64,000 nt of DNA from NCBI GenBank assembly GCA_032622095.1, contig CP136066.1, positions 132,275,917-132,339,916 on the forward strand. Direction: 5' to 3'. The notes beneath the pieces were generated by a model. The model worked only from the letters and a program-made list of their open reading frames with translations. It ran no database searches and was not told where the DNA came from. Below, one piece after another: positions 1 to 12,085 of this stretch (its first letter is position 1; each line of letters starts with the position of its first letter). This stretch comes from Siphonodentalium dalli. Its lineage: Eukaryota; Mollusca; Scaphopoda; Gadilida; Siphonodentaliidae. The position numbers were made by a program, and so were the translations under genes.

Positions 1-358
1 GTTTTACATGGAATGAGCATTAGAATGATGTAAAAGTTATTTATATGTTGGGATATTCCATTGTATGCTTTATATTATGTTTGGGTAATTTTGTTTATGC
101 AGTGGTCATAATATGGGCTTCAATAGTATGTATTTGATAGTTCTATTTTTGTTAGTAACAGGAATGACAAGCAGAAAAGCACCAAAGAGAAACAATGCGT
201 TGCTATGGCAACGGGATCTTGAATCCAGCTCTGCTGAGACACGTAGGATGTCCCCTGTGGACTCACCTTCCATATTAAATGAATAAACACTCTCCCTATG
301 AATGTTCTAAATTTCACAAAATGGAACCCCAAAATGTGCACTTTTGAGATTTTGACCC
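1..358 (+). mobile_element. Right-hand part of element Z, cut by the window start
   Basis: These 358 bases match 41600-41965 almost base for base, apart from a few substitutions and one 8-bp indel. They end in the same terminus CACTTTTGAGATTTTGACCC as the complete copy at 39983-41965. The left part of this copy lies outside the window. An open frame inside it on the minus strand is repeated in the other copy, but has no recognisable domain. Confidence 0.85.
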
Positions 359-1377
359 AGGTATTATAAAATAGTTATAATATATAATACGTACAATGGT
401 ATTTGATGGGTTTTGGTTGAGTTCAGCGGGGTGCCAAATATTTAGCAAGGAAAAATAGAAAAAAAAATAAAATGAAAAGATGATGCTGACCTACCCATTA
501 CCTACTGGTATTTTCTTAAGCATGAGACAGGAAACAGACCCATGTTTTTTTTTTGGCCTATAGAATTTGTCACTGTTTACTTAGGGTACATCTCCAAAGG
601 CTGATACTTCGAAATAATATATTCAAATTGTCTTGTCCGTCCGGCTGGACATGCTTACTATTGATACCGATCATTGGTAAGTGGAAAATTTGTTCCCGCA
701 GGTTAGCGTTCAGTCTGAGCAGGGCTTTGGATAATCGTTTTGGAACAAAATTGATAGCTAACGTTAATACGGTTGGGACCACTTATTGAATTCTTCACAG
801 GCGATCAATTGTATGCTAATATGATTTGGGAATTTTCAGCACTCAATGTATTGTATCTCACATTTATTCTTAGAAGAGGTCTATGTCTATTTCTTTCTGT
901 TCTGACGTATCAAGGGTGGTTGTGAAATGAAGGTGACAAGTCCAGTTCAGTTTCTTCAGTCTGATTGAAAGCATTATTATATTGTACTGATATCTGATTA
1001 GTTTATTTTTCCCCCCCATGCTTGATTGAAATGGTATGTCATTACCATCTCCACAACAGTTAGGAACAGCATTTTGCAACATAAATCATGAAAATACTAT
1101 ACTTTCCATAGCAAAATGCTATTTAAACTTAAAATCTGAATTGGTAAGGCTTGTTTGAACCTCCTATATAATATAGACGTACATATAATTTGTGAAGAAT
1201 GATTTCAAAACATAAACTAAATTTGTGCAGATTCCATGTTTAGCTAAACGTCGCCGTAAGGCGCATTGTCATCTTTTGTTATGGTTATACAAAACCCGAT
1301 GTGTACAGATTCGTTCGGGAGTTTGCAAATCGAAATTAAGCCAGCCATTTCACAGCAGATTTCGGACCAGGGTTTTT
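359..1377. other. No gene seen; one possible transposon terminus at 530-558
   Basis: The stretch is AT-rich with no supported coding signal. At 530-558 the sequence GGAAACAGAC...T-run...GGCC resembles the right end of the Harbinger-like element at 49664-52589 (terminus GGCC followed by a long A-run when read inward). It may be the end of a second, otherwise unrecognised copy. Confidence 0.4.
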
Positions 1378-2805
1378 AGCTCACCTGAGACGAAACGAAG
1401 TCTCCGGTGGAGCTATAGTCATCACTCTTTAAACTTCTTCTCTGGAACCATAAGACCGAATGGGTTCATATTTGGTGTGGATGTTCCCAAGGTGACTCAC
1501 ATTCAGATTTGTTCAAATGAGGTCACTGGGTCAAATAGTTGCGAAGTCAGGGCCATAACTCTTTCCCTCCATAGTAATTCTTTTAAACATCTTCTCAAAT
1601 ACCATCAGACCAAATGGGTTCATATTTGGTATGAAGGATCCTTGGGTCACTGGGGTTCAGATTTGTTCAAATGAGGTCACTGGGTCAAATGTGGGCGGGG
1701 CCAGGGACATAACTCCAAAAAATAAAAAATAAATTATTTTTTTATTTAACTCCATGGTCAATTATATATATATATTGTATCCCCTGGCCCTTTACTCAAG
1801 TTCACTGCTTCTGCCACCCTGGTCCCAAAAATAATATTTACTCAAATTCTTGATAGAGAATCATTAATAAGAAGCATTTACTTTGGCTCTAACTGTATGC
1901 GGGGTATGCCTACACATGTCAAGTGAAATCTGACATTTTTATAAACATTCCCTGGAGATCTGCTAGAGGTCATTAATTCCCAATTACAACAACAATCTAT
2001 CATATACATGTATTGTTCAAATCTTTCAACAGGACATTTAACACTTCACTAGAACATATTTGGCAAACTTGAAAAGTGTTCTTTGAAAGAACCACCAACT
2101 CTATTTAGCTCATATTTAATATTGAGGCTCCTTTGGTGATGTGTAATTCAGATTTGTTCAATCAGGGTCACCAGGTCAAGTAGGTGCAAGGCCAGCTACA
2201 TTACTCTTTCTCTCCATATAGTAATTCATGATATGTCTTCTATGCAAGAATCAAATGTCCTATTTTGCTTATAGTTGGTATGAAATTATCTTGGGTGACA
2301 GATTTGTGAAAATGGGACCACAAAGTCGAATAAGGGCAGAGCCAGAGACATAACTATTTCACCACATAGTAATTCTTAAAATATGTTTGCAAGAGCCAAG
2401 AACTAGTTGGCTTATTTAGCATGGAATGTTCTTGTTTGACTGCAATTCAATTTTTTTTAATGGGGTAACCTGGTCAAATAGGGGCCAACGAAGGACAGTT
2501 TCCCTCTTTAATAATATGCTTCCTTCACAAGGACCATCAGGTCTATTTTACTGATATTTAGTATGAAGGGTTCTTTGGTGTCTGGGATTCAAATTTATTC
2601 AGATGGGGGTCACCAGGTTAAATAGGGTGGGACCAGGGACATAACTGTATGTCTCTATAGTAATTCTTAAAATGTCTTCTGAAGAGAAGTTGGACTATTT
2701 AGCTTACATATAGTATGGAGGATCCTTTAGTGACTGAGATTAAGATTTGTTAACATGAGGTCAACCTGTTAAGAAATGACAGGGCTATGGGGAGTTAACA
2801 CTTTT
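1378..2805 (+). repeat. HINE-like family b: tandem-core repeat
   Basis: The segment opens with AGCTCACCTGAGACG and GTCTCCGGTGGAGC, the conserved 5' terminus of family b (other copies at 9947, 14573, 17194 and 62532). Monomers of roughly 165 bp follow, carrying GGGTTCATATTTGGT, CAGATTTGTTCAAATGAGG, CACTGGGTCAAAT and CAGGGACATAACTC. The first two are well conserved. Later ones (about 2090-2790) are increasingly diverged, and an unrelated stretch lies around 1720-2040. Termini plus a tandem core suggest a non-autonomous Helitron-type element; that class call is inference. Confidence 0.7.
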
Positions 2806-3187
2806 GTGTCCAATAAAATCATTGAAATACCAAATTCATTAAAACATCTACCTTGGAACTAACTGACTGATTAATCTGACATACATGTATGGTGTTTTGG
2901 GTCCATGGATAATTGGGCTACAAACATGTCTAAATGGTTTTATAAAAAGGCGCTTGTGAGATTGGAAATTTCCAACAATTGAGAAAGTTTGAGATGTCGG
3001 TTGTGAAATTCCAACCTAAGACTTGGGAGTCTGGAGCCCGGTCGGGAGGGGACTTGTTGAGCTGGAGGAGGGGGGGTGATCAGTAGTGTACAGTTGGTAA
3101 TTTAAAGGTGGATATTCACCGATCTACATACATGAAGCCTCTCTAGCCACATATCGTGTTTAGATCTACTTCTTTTAAAGTGATTAT
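2806..3187. other. No gene or recognised element
   Basis: Ordinary AT-rich intronic-type sequence with a G-rich patch around 3050-3080. No supported feature. Confidence 0.5.
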
Positions 3188-3270
3188 GAAAAGTAATCGA
3201 CCCCTTAACCACAGCAGAATTACGGGTAACTTTTCAGGATTTAAACTTTTCAGGATTTAGTCGGGAATAT
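3188..3270 (+). repeat. Fragment of the CAGTAGTGCTC palindromic MITE family
   Basis: TTAACCACAGCAGAATTACG, GGTAACTTTTCAGGATTTA and TTTAGTCGGGAATAT match one arm of the palindrome at 57544-57756 and the related copy at 12316-12455. A short internal duplication of TTTTCAGGATTTA is present. Only one arm remains. Confidence 0.7.
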
Positions 3271-3424
3271 TCACACATGCAACAAAATGATCTGCAATCT
3301 TTGGACATTGATAAGAAAGCCATAACTATTTTTAATTGAGTTATGACAGCACAGGTCTGTTCAGAATCGCATTGACAGACACCTGTCAATCATTGAGGTT
3401 TAATTTGTGAGATTTAATTCTGTT

Positions 3425-3775
3425 AGGTCTGTCCGTGCGTCAACAATTGCCTTCGGCACGCCCTGCAGGCTGCATCCCTCATCCTATCTTCACTGAACTT
3501 CAAGGTGACCTATAAATTTTGGTAGCTATAAAGTTTTTCCGAATTTCGATGAAAAGCATGGCGCCAGCAGCCAGCTTGGAATTTAAATTTGAATCCATCA
3601 GCAAACCCTGCAGCCCGTATTTATGGCCAGATAATTTTTAGCTCAACTTTACTTTGTTAAAAATCATGGGCGCCTGGAACCATCTTGGATTTCACATTTG
3701 AATCCATCGGCATTCGGCACACCCTGCAGCCCACATTTAATAATGGAGAAATCTTTGAAATTTATTTCATTTACA
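3425..3775 (+). repeat. Diverged family A (HINE-like) core fragment
   Basis: Contains TCTGTCCGTGCGTCAACAAT, then the older core variant: CCCTGCAGGCTGCATCCCTC, GAACTTCAAGGTGACC, GGCGCCAGCAGCCA and TTTGAATCCATC, followed by a second family A 5' terminus AGCTCAACTTTACTTTG at about 3640. It looks like an old copy with a second insertion in it. Confidence 0.65.
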
Positions 3776-4985
3776 CAATACAATCCATTTTACTGAAACT
3801 TTTTTACTTTCCTTTATCTTTCTATTGACGGCTCATTATAATATTATTGAGCTGCAGTATCACTGACAGTTTCATTTTATATAAATGACATGTGTCTCAG
3901 TTGTACTCATGCAAGCTTTCCTTCACCCTGATATTAAGTGTAAAACAAAATGACTGTAAAACTTCATATCACTTTTAAATATAACTTTGGAATGAACTAT
4001 CAACACACTGGTTGCGGAATTCAAGGTAAACATCCTTAATAATGATAAATCTATATTAATATATCTGTAGTTCAGGTGGGATGATGATGAAAAATATGTG
4101 CATCTCTTTAAAAAAAATAATTTATGGTTGCTTTGTATTTGTGGCATGATGTTATTGGCTGATGGGAAAAATTAGTCCCTCTTATCCATAAACACACAGT
4201 AGTTTATATAAACAGACATTCTGGCAATACACCAGTCATGTGGGGTGAAGCCTACAGCTTTACATGGGTATTATATATTGTAACAGCATGCACACATCCA
4301 AAGTGTTCACACAAGGTGTTAAACATTGGTGATGATTTTAGTAGCCATGATTGCAGTTAATGGCTGCAAGAACACCTGGGGAAAATGATAAAATAGTTGT
4401 CAGTATTTGCTGCTTGGCCAAAGAAAGTTAGTTGGGTACATGGGTGTGTGTTTACTGTTGTGTGTCTAACACCTGGTTCAAGAAGCAGTCATGAATGAAT
4501 GCTAGCCTGAGAACATAAAGTGATGTGCTCAGGCAGATACAATAGGGTTGAAATGTAACATTGAGGTATGACCCTTATGTTCCCTAGGTGGTATTCTCTT
4601 TTGTCATGTGTCTGCTGTTTTTTATTGGTCTATGCTTCGTTTACAGTTGTATTTCCAGTCTACTTAAGGGGCATCCCCCAATTGAAAGTATCTTGAATGT
4701 GTCAAAAATGTGTTTATCATCAGTTACATGTATCATTGGAATTATTTTTTCTCCACAAAATTGACTATATACTGATACAGGAATTTTGCAACTACATGTA
4801 TTTCAAATTGGCTTTTGACAATGGATAAACCTAATTGTGACCAACTTAAGACATTCAGAGCAGGCCTACTCTTCAACGCAACCATTGAAAATGTCTATAA
4901 TTTACCGGTATACCCTAGATATTCGAAGTATAACATTTAAAAACTAAACAAAAATATATAAACATTTTGCGTTAAATCACATAGA
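3776..4985. other. No gene or clear element
   Basis: AT-rich sequence without a supported exon. The open frames here are short and lack recognisable domains. Confidence 0.5.
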
Positions 4986-5434
4986 AATCTGCACGGGCTA
5001 CAGGTCCTACTGTTCGTCTGATCATCATGAAATTTGTCATGGATGTTAATATTGACATGTAGATGGGAACGAGTCATTTTGGGGTCATTCGGCAAAAAAA
5101 CATGGCCGCCAGTGGCCATTTTGGATTTCAAAATTCAATCCATTAGCACGGGCTACAGGCCGGAGTGTTCATCTGATCATCATGAAATTTGTCATGGAAG
5201 TTAATATTGACATGTAGATGGGAATGAGTATTTTTGGGGCCGTTAGGCCAAAAAATATGGCCACCAGCAGCCATCTTGGATTTTACTCTTTGCATGACTA
5301 AATTCTTTGGCACGGGCTACAGGTCGTACCTTTGGTCGGACCATCATGAAATTTGTCATGAATGTTAACAATAACATGTAGATGGGAATGAGTCATTTGG
5401 CCAAAAAACATGGCTGCCAGCAGCCATCTTGGAA

Positions 5435-6450
5435 TTCACATACATGCGCTCAACGCATGCGTTTTACGGATGCGTTAGGCGGACGTCTGTGTTAAGCTTT
5501 CACATACCTCCGTTTACCTCTGCGCGTACCCGTCTATTAGCGGATGCGTGAAGAATTATTTGTGTTTACATATTGTCCTTTCGTCATGGATTCCCCGGCG
5601 ACGAGAACGTTTAGCAATATAGTTTGGTAATATATCCCATGATATTGATATATTTAACAGAAATACCGACATACCCAATGCTGATTTATGGTATAGTGAA
5701 TATTGAATCTATATTGATGTTGACTTGAATTTATAGCATCTGTTAAAACAACTGATGAACCACCCTCCCCAAAATAAACAACAAATACTATACACACTGT
5801 GTCACCCTGCCATCATGCATGAACTGAGATCTTAATTGCCTTCATATTCTCCATGTCCGTCGTTTATAATAGTTTCCCATGAATTTTGGGACATCTGTGC
5901 ATCGTGGTATCCAATATTTTTAGGATTGAAGAGGTGGTCATATTTCCGTACTGAATCTATAAGTTCCTCATCAAAACAAGCGTCGTACCTATTCTTTTTA
6001 GGCATGGTATACATGTACCTGGTATACCTATGCTTCTATATGCGAGACTGCCAGCAAAAATGCTAACTTCCCACAAAACCATGGCATTCTATGTCATTTA
6101 ATGTATATTTTGACATATAACTGCCATCACAATTATTTAATCCTTGTTTAATTTGACCCAAGAATAGATAACATGGTGCCAGCTATCATATGCCCCTGGG
6201 CCCTGCACATAATAGCATTCTCATTCGTAAACACCACAAAATATCTGCGGTATATCCAATGATTATGACATCGCACCGAATGCCCCTGTCCGCTATAAAG
6301 CGGATAGTTTTTCGGTCTGGGAGTGAAAAGTTATGTGCGCGCTCGTGTTTTGCGGATGATATGTGAAAGCTCCAGTGATAACATTGGAGACCGAAACAAT
6401 GCGCGTACGGATGCGTAAAACGCATGCGTTTATAAGCGCATGTATATGAA
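5435..6450. mobile_element. TIR element (probable PIF/Harbinger derivative) inside a family A array
   Basis: The ends are inverted copies: TTCACATACATGCGCT at the left, and TTCATATACATGCGCT when the right end is read in reverse. Both are followed by AACGCATGCGTTTTACG. The element interrupts a family A monomer whose uninterrupted form is seen at about 7260-7300. It carries a minus-strand MADF-type reading frame, and PIF/Harbinger transposons encode a Myb/SANT or MADF partner protein besides the transposase. No transposase frame is visible, so this copy is non-autonomous or decayed. The target duplication could not be assigned with certainty. Confidence 0.65.
5832..6014 (-). CDS. MADF-domain-like N-terminal fragment (transposon accessory protein)
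   Basis: The 60-codon frame starts ATG at 6014, or more likely at the second ATG at 6005 giving MPKKNRYDACFDEELID. The pattern FDEELIDSVRKYDHLFNP, a Y-x-D, then N-S-W-E-T-I matches the first helices of MADF domains: an acidic D/E-x-LI-x-x-V, a hydrophobic L/F before N/D, and W-E-x-I at the start of the next helix. The frame stops soon after (GHGEYEGN), so only about half a MADF domain is present. It is either truncated or spliced to another exon. MADF proteins bind DNA and accompany PIF/Harbinger transposases. Confidence 0.55.
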   Translation of the reverse strand: MYTMPKKNRYDACFDEELIDSVRKYDHLFNPKNIGYHDAQMSQNSWETIINDGHGEYEGN

Positions 6451-7555
6451 AGCAGCTTTACATGACTAAATCCTTTGACACAGCCTACAGGTCGTATCTT
6501 TTGTCAGATCATCATGAAATTTGTGATGGATGTTAACAATAACATGTAGATGAGAACGAGTCATTTTAGGGTCATTCAGCAAAAAAACATGGCCACCAGC
6601 GGCCATCTTGGATAATACTATTTGCATAACTAGGCCTTTCAAATAATTCAATCAATTAGCACAGACTGCAGGCCGGAATGTTCGTCTGATCATCATAAAA
6701 TTTGTCTTGGAAGTTAATATTGACATGTAGATGGGAACGCGTCATTTTGGGGTCATTCATCCAAAAACATGGCCGCCAGTGGCCATCTTGGATTTCAAAA
6801 TTCAATCCATTAGCATGGGCTACAGGTCGTACTGTTCGTCTGATCATCATGAAATTTGTCATGGATGTTAATATTGACATGTAGATGGGAACGAGTCATT
6901 TTGGGATCATTCGGCCAAAAAACATGGCCGCCAGCAGCCATCTTGGATTTTACTCTTTGCATGACTAAATCCTTTGGCACGGGCTACAGGTCGTACCTTT
7001 GATCGGATCATTATGAAATTTGTCATGGCTGTTGACATTGAAATCTAGATGCGAACGAGTCATTTTGGGGTCATTTGGCCAAATAACATGGCCATCAGCA
7101 GCCATCCTGGATTTTACTCTTTGCATGACTAAATCCTTTGGCATGGGCTACAGGTCGTACCTTTGGTCGGATCATCATGAAATTTGTCATGGATGTTAAT
7201 AATAACATGTAGATGGGAACGAGTCATTCGGGGTCATTCGGCCAAAAAACATGGCCGCCAGCAGCCATCTTGGAATTTACTCTTTACATGACTAAATCCT
7301 TTGACACAGGCTACAGGTTCGTATCTTTTGTCGGATCATCATGAAATTTGTGATGGATGTTAATAATGACATGTAAATGGGAACGAGTCTTTTGGGGTCA
7401 TTTGGCCAAAAAACATGGCTGCCAGTGGCCATCTTGGATAATACTCTTTGCATAACTAGGCCTTTCAACTTTCCATATTCCTAATCACTCCATTGACTGT
7501 AACACATGAAATTATTCCCTTTCCAAGTTGAGCTACAGTGTCATTGACACTTTCA

Positions 7556-8350
7556 TTTGTTAACTCTTTCTGAACAAGTTTACGGATTATTCCCTTACTA
7601 TTCCTGCCTGGCTCCAGTGTATGATGTTATTGAGCTGCAGTGTTAAATTCCATACCCATTACACTGGATTCTCTCCTACCATAGATCTCTTGGCTAACTC
7701 AAGTAATTCATTTGCAGAATTTCTCAGTGACGATTGAGCAAAATAAAACCAGATTACTTCTCTATTTGTTGCTGAATTAAGTATTGTTTATTGATCACGG
7801 CTAAAGATATGAGGCCAAATTGGGGTATAAACAAGATTGATTTTCTCAATAAATAACTAGAAATCCTGCCAGGTTCCCCTTTAAACTAGGTGTTTTGTCA
7901 CAAAGCCAATATTATTCCCAGGATGGGGTTGCAGTTAAATGATGAAGATTCCCCGCAAATTGAATTTGTATGGGAGAAAATATTTCTCACTCTGTTCTAC
8001 TTAAGTAGTCAGCATTCCCTCTGGATTCACTTAATCCTATCTCTCCAACCGATGGCTAAATTACTGTTGACAGTTTTTGCTATCACTGGACTGTTTATGA
8101 GTCTGAAGTAGAAAAAATGGGAGAAATATGTCCAATTTTTATTAAGTAATTTAGCTTGTATTGGATATTAATCCTGGTATATCATTGGTCATCGCAATGA
8201 TCGCATTATTGTAACTAGAATGCACTCAGAGAGATGCCAACATGCGCAAAAATGTAATAAAAAATAATTAAACAAATAATTTCACTGTATTTTACTTAAT
8301 TTAATTTAATTTAATGTTAGCAAAAAAAGACAATTACAATCTTCAATAAT
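7556..8350. other. No gene or recognised element
   Basis: AT-rich intronic-type sequence. The frame at 7890-8111 has no recognisable domain and no splice support. Confidence 0.5.
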
Positions 8351-8988
8351 TATACCCCCCGCAACGAAGTTAGGGGGGGTATACTGGAGTCAGCTCGTCC
8401 GTCTGTCCGTCCGTCGTCCGTGTCCGTGGACACAAATTTGTCCGGAGTTTTCCGTGAAACTTGGCACAGACATCAACCACCATGGGAACCTGTGCACCTG
8501 CGATTATGACGTTTGTCCGACTTTTTTTGGTATGTCAGACAGACGATTATGACGTCTGTCTGACATTTTTTGGTGGAGTTATCCCCCTTTTTCGACTTAG
8601 AATTGTTTTTTGCAACATGCATAATTTTGTCCGAACTTTTATTTCCACATTTTTCTATCAATGTTTTTTAATCTTGGCACTGATATTTAGTACCATGGGA
8701 ACCTGTGCACCTGCGATTATGATGTCTGTCTGACATTTTTTGTGTTGAGTTATTCCCCTTTTTCGACTTAGAAATTTTTTCGCAACATACATAATTTTGT
8801 CCAAGCTTTTATTCCTACATTTTTCGGTCAATAGGTATAAGATTAGGGTTATGGTTGTACACCTGCAATGGGAACTGTTATTTTATTATTTTAACTAAAT
8901 GTTTACTGACATGTGAAACATCTTAGTATTTTAAAAACAGGGGGGGGGGGTATCCGTAGTCCCATTGGGACAGTCACACCTCTAGTTT
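8351..8988 (+). repeat. HINE-like family d element
   Basis: The 5' end TATACCCCCC with the inverted GGGGGGTATACTGG beside it forms a terminal hairpin. A CGTCCGTCTGTCCGTCC microsatellite follows, then two core units of about 190 bp containing CCATGGGAACCTGTGCACCT and TTTTTCGACTTAGAA. The right end is a G-run with TATCCGTAGTCCCATTGGGA and CTCTAGTT. Other copies are at 35304-36532 and 44903-45514, with a 3' fragment at 37240-37335. Confidence 0.75.
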
Positions 8989-8997
8989 TATTTAGGG

Positions 8998-9155
8998 GAT
9001 AACAGTGTGGTGTTTTGTGATTTCGGAAAGGTACATGGCGAATATACTGGGGCAAATTTAGTTAATGGGCGACGGCGGAGCCTGAGCCCATTAACGGGTA
9101 TTTGCCACAGTATATTCGCCATGTACCTTTCCGAAATCACAAAACACCACACTGT
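8998..9155. repeat. Near-perfect palindrome (foldback MITE-like)
   Basis: Two arms of about 70 bases, beginning GATAACAGTGTGGTGTTTTG and running through GGCGAATATACTG, are reverse complements across a loop of about 15 bases around 9070-9090. The outer motif recurs once more in the same orientation at about 9583 (ATAACGTTGTGGTGTTTTGT), suggesting a larger element or a partial second copy. Confidence 0.85.
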
Positions 9156-9874
9156 TATCGCCATTCCAATGCTCTTCGAACTTAAAAATGTTATTTAGAC
9201 AAACAAATGGCTCGTAATTATCAACGAAATGTGCGACCATAGAAAACACATTCACGACTTTTTATTTTAAATTTAATGCGCTAGATAAAATATAGTTCCC
9301 CAATTACCATCGCTCTTATCGTTAAAAATACTGATAAACATGAAAAATTGCCACCTCAAATAGAAATAAATATGCACAACAATTTGTTTCTGCATACGTA
9401 CCTGATGTCTTTTTCAGATGTTTACCACTTACAAATTGCGGTTTTGATTTTACCGCAATCTTTAAGTTGAATTGAAACAATGGGAAATTGTTTACTCAAT
9501 GCGATGTATTTCACGACGTGTCTGTCACGGTTTCATGTCAAGAAATTTGGTCAAATGATATCGAGACACTGACATTGGTGGGGTATAACGTTGTGGTGTT
9601 TTGTATTTTCTGAAAGTACATGTATACAGGACGAATGTACTGACTGTCAATTTTCGACAAAAGCCACATCGCTGATTTGTTTATATAGCAACGAGCTATT
9701 TAATAACGGAAGTCAGTGCCAAGGGCGTCAACTCTATAATCTACTCCGTAACGTTGCCGGCATGTACTGCGTATTAAAGGGTGACGTCATGGAGTGAAAT
9801 CGGTAGGGTGACACCAACGTACGTACCTACGAATCTGACTGATCGCCATACTGTTGCGCTAGCGCACGTAATTA
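9156..9874. other. No gene; single diverged repeat of the palindrome end at about 9583
   Basis: AT-rich sequence. The open frame at 9591-9797 lacks recognisable domains. The only structure noted is the partial match to the palindrome terminus. Confidence 0.45.
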
Positions 9875-9903
9875 CCCCCCCCCCCCCCCCCCCCCCCCCC
9901 CCC
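9875..9903 (+). repeat. Poly-C run of about 29 bases
   Basis: An uninterrupted C homopolymer. Its exact length is likely uncertain in any assembly. Confidence 0.9.
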
Positions 9904-9946
9904 GCTGTAAACGAAGGGGGAGTTGGGATATATATATTATAATTTT

Positions 9947-9995
9947 TAGCTCACATGAGACGAAGTCTCTGGAGGGGGTATAGTCATCACTACCA
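9947..9995 (+). repeat. Family b 5'-terminal fragment
   Basis: TTTTAGCTCACATGAGACGA and GTCTCTGGAGG match the family b terminus. The core repeats are absent; an unrelated purine-rich sequence follows. Confidence 0.65.
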
Positions 9996-10269
9996 AGATA
10001 CCCCGAGGGTAGCGGAGGGCCATGTTAGGGGCAAAGGGGAGGGGGTGTTGGAGTTTTGACCCCCTACTTTTTATCAAAATTTTCAACAGTTGGAAATTTC
10101 ATGCGTGATACAACATTAGTTGTAAATTTGATTTTCACACCAAAAATAGGTTAGAATTGTTCTAAGTTTGATTTTCCAACCAGTATTCAATGGAATTTTT
10201 TTTTTTAGACCAACAGTCCATATTTTCCTACTTTCGGTTAATCTGTTGGACCTAAATGGCCCCATTTTT
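9996..10269. other. No gene; unassigned sequence between two repeat termini
   Basis: A G-rich part (10000-10075) is followed by T-rich sequence with several TTTGATTTTC-like words. No recognised element. Confidence 0.4.
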
Positions 10270-11757
10270 AGCTCAATTTTACTTTGTTAAGTTTGAGCTA
10301 TTGTCATGGGTTGGTAACCGTCCTGTGTCTATCAACAATTTCCATTAGCATGGGCTACAGGTCGTATCTTTGGTTGGATCATTATGAAATTGGTCATGTC
10401 TGTTGACATGTGGATGGGAACAAGTCCTTTTGGGGTTATTCAGCAAAAAAAAACATGATTGCCAGTGTCCATCTTTGATTTCAAAATCAATCCATTAGCA
10501 TGGGCTACAGGCCATACCATTTGTCTGATCATCATGAAATTTACCATGTACGTTGACATTGACATATAGATGGGAACAATATGTTTTGGTATAAAGGGCC
10601 AAAAAACATTTACTTTGTAAAGTTTGAGCTATTGCCGTGGGTTGGCATCCTTCCGTCCATCCATCAAAATTTTTCTTTGGCTCACCTTACAGGCTGCATC
10701 AATCATCCGATCGTCACCAAACTTTATATGGATCTTCGTGTGACCTCTAAATGGCATCCATTGATTTATTCTGAAATTTGTTAAAAAAAACTTCGGCAGC
10801 CATTTTGGATTTCAAATTTGAATCCACACCTTGCAGCCTGCATTTATTGGAAAAATGTTTTGAAAATTTACAGGCATGTTTAGGATCACCTCTAGATGGG
10901 AGCTATAAAATTTTAGATATTTTCAATAAAAAACGTGGCTCCCAGCAGCCGAATGTTACTCATAACTAAATCCTCTGGCTCACCCTACAGACCACATCCC
11001 ACCAAACTTCATATGGATCTTCGGGCTGACCTCTAGATGGGAGCCATCAATTTTTTCCGAAATTTATCAAAGAACATGGTCCCAGTAGCCATCTTGGATT
11101 TCAAATCTGACTCCAACGGCTCAGCCCTCAGTCTGCATTTATTGGATAATTGTTTTGAAAATTTGCAGGCATGTTTACGAACACCTAGGTGGGAACTATC
11201 AAATTTGAAAAAATTTTGATGAAAATTGTGGCCGCTGGCAACCATCTTGGATTTTATTCTGCATGACTAAATGAACATCCCTCATCCGATCATCACCAAA
11301 CTTTATGTGGATCTTCATTGTGACTTCTAGAGGGGAGCCATAATTTTTTTCTCCAAAATTTGTAGAAAAACATGGCTGCCTGCAGCCATTTTAGATTTTT
11401 AATACTCTTTTCATGACTAACTCCTTTGGCACACCCTACAAGCTACATCCATCATACAATCATCACCAAACTTCATATGGATCTTCAGTCTGACATCTAG
11501 ATGGAGCCATTGATTATTTCCATAATTTGTTAAAAAAACATCGCTGTCAACAGCCATCATGGATTTCAAATTTGAATCCATCCGCACAGCCTGCAGCCCA
11601 CATTTATTGGAGAAATGTTTCAAATGAAAATAATTTAATCTACGCAATACAAGACCTTTACTGCAATTTTTTGGCTTTCTTTCTTATCATTCTATTCATT
11701 GCTCAGCAAAAAATAAACTCCTTCCCAAGTTGATCTACAGTGTCATTGATACTTTCA
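10270..11757 (+). repeat. Family A HINE-like element, older core variant
   Basis: The 5' AGCTCAATTTTACTTTGTTA, a TTTGAGCTATTG inverted partner and a GGTTGGTAACCGTCC segment are followed by core units of both the young type (CATGGGCTACAGG) and the older type (CATATGGATCTTCG, CTCTAGATGGGAGC, TTGAATCC). A second internal start (TTTACTTTGTAAAGTTTGAG) at about 10610 suggests one copy inserted in another. The 3' end is CTACAGTGTCATTGATACTTTCA. Confidence 0.75.
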
Positions 11758-11774
11758 TTAATTAAATATTAAAC

Positions 11775-12085
11775 ATTGTAAATCCATTAGCACAGGCTAC
11801 AGGCTGTACCGTTTGTCTGATCATTATGAAATGCTGTTGACATTAACATGTAGATGGAAACGAGTCATTTTCATGTCATTCTGGAAAAACATGGCTGACA
11901 GTGACCATCTTGTATTTTAATCTTTGCATGACTAAATCCTTCGGCACACCCTTACAGGTCAGATCTCTATAAATGCGATCATCACAAAACTTTATATGGA
12001 TCTTCAGGGTTACTTCTAAATGGGAACCTCCCATTTTTACCAAAATTTGTTGAGAAGCATTGCCGCCAGCAGTTATCTTGGTTGA
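11775..12085 (+). repeat. Family A core fragment
   Basis: About two diverged monomers (CACAGGCTACAGGCTGTACC, CATGTAGATGGAAACGAGTC, GGATCTTCAGGGTTAC) without recognisable termini. Confidence 0.65.

Larger units (their letters stand above)
4986..7555 (+). repeat. Family A HINE-like element, tandem core and 3' end
   Basis: Monomers of about 155-165 bp each read GCACGGGCTACAGGTCGTAC, ATCATCATGAAATTTGTCAT, GACATGTAGATGGGAACGAG, GGTCATTCGGCCAAAAAACA and CAGCAGCCATCTTGGATTTT. The 3' end is the conserved TTGAGCTACAGTGTCATTGA hairpin region followed by CACTTTCA. The array is split by the MADF-encoding element at 5435-6450. The 5' AGCTCAACTT terminus is not visible here, so this copy may be 5'-truncated. 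Open frames inside the monomers are repeat shadows. Confidence 0.85.

Noticed and set aside
120-341. Minus-strand frame conserved in both copies of element Z (also 41694-41948)
   Set aside because: Conservation follows from the element being repeated; the product has no domain and no transposase features.
649-682. Possible exon ending at GTAAGT near 677
   Set aside because: No convincing acceptor or frame upstream, and no match to the E-protein N-terminal region.
1225-1674. 149-codon frame starting without ATG
   Set aside because: It runs from anonymous DNA into family b monomers; no domain, no splice signals.
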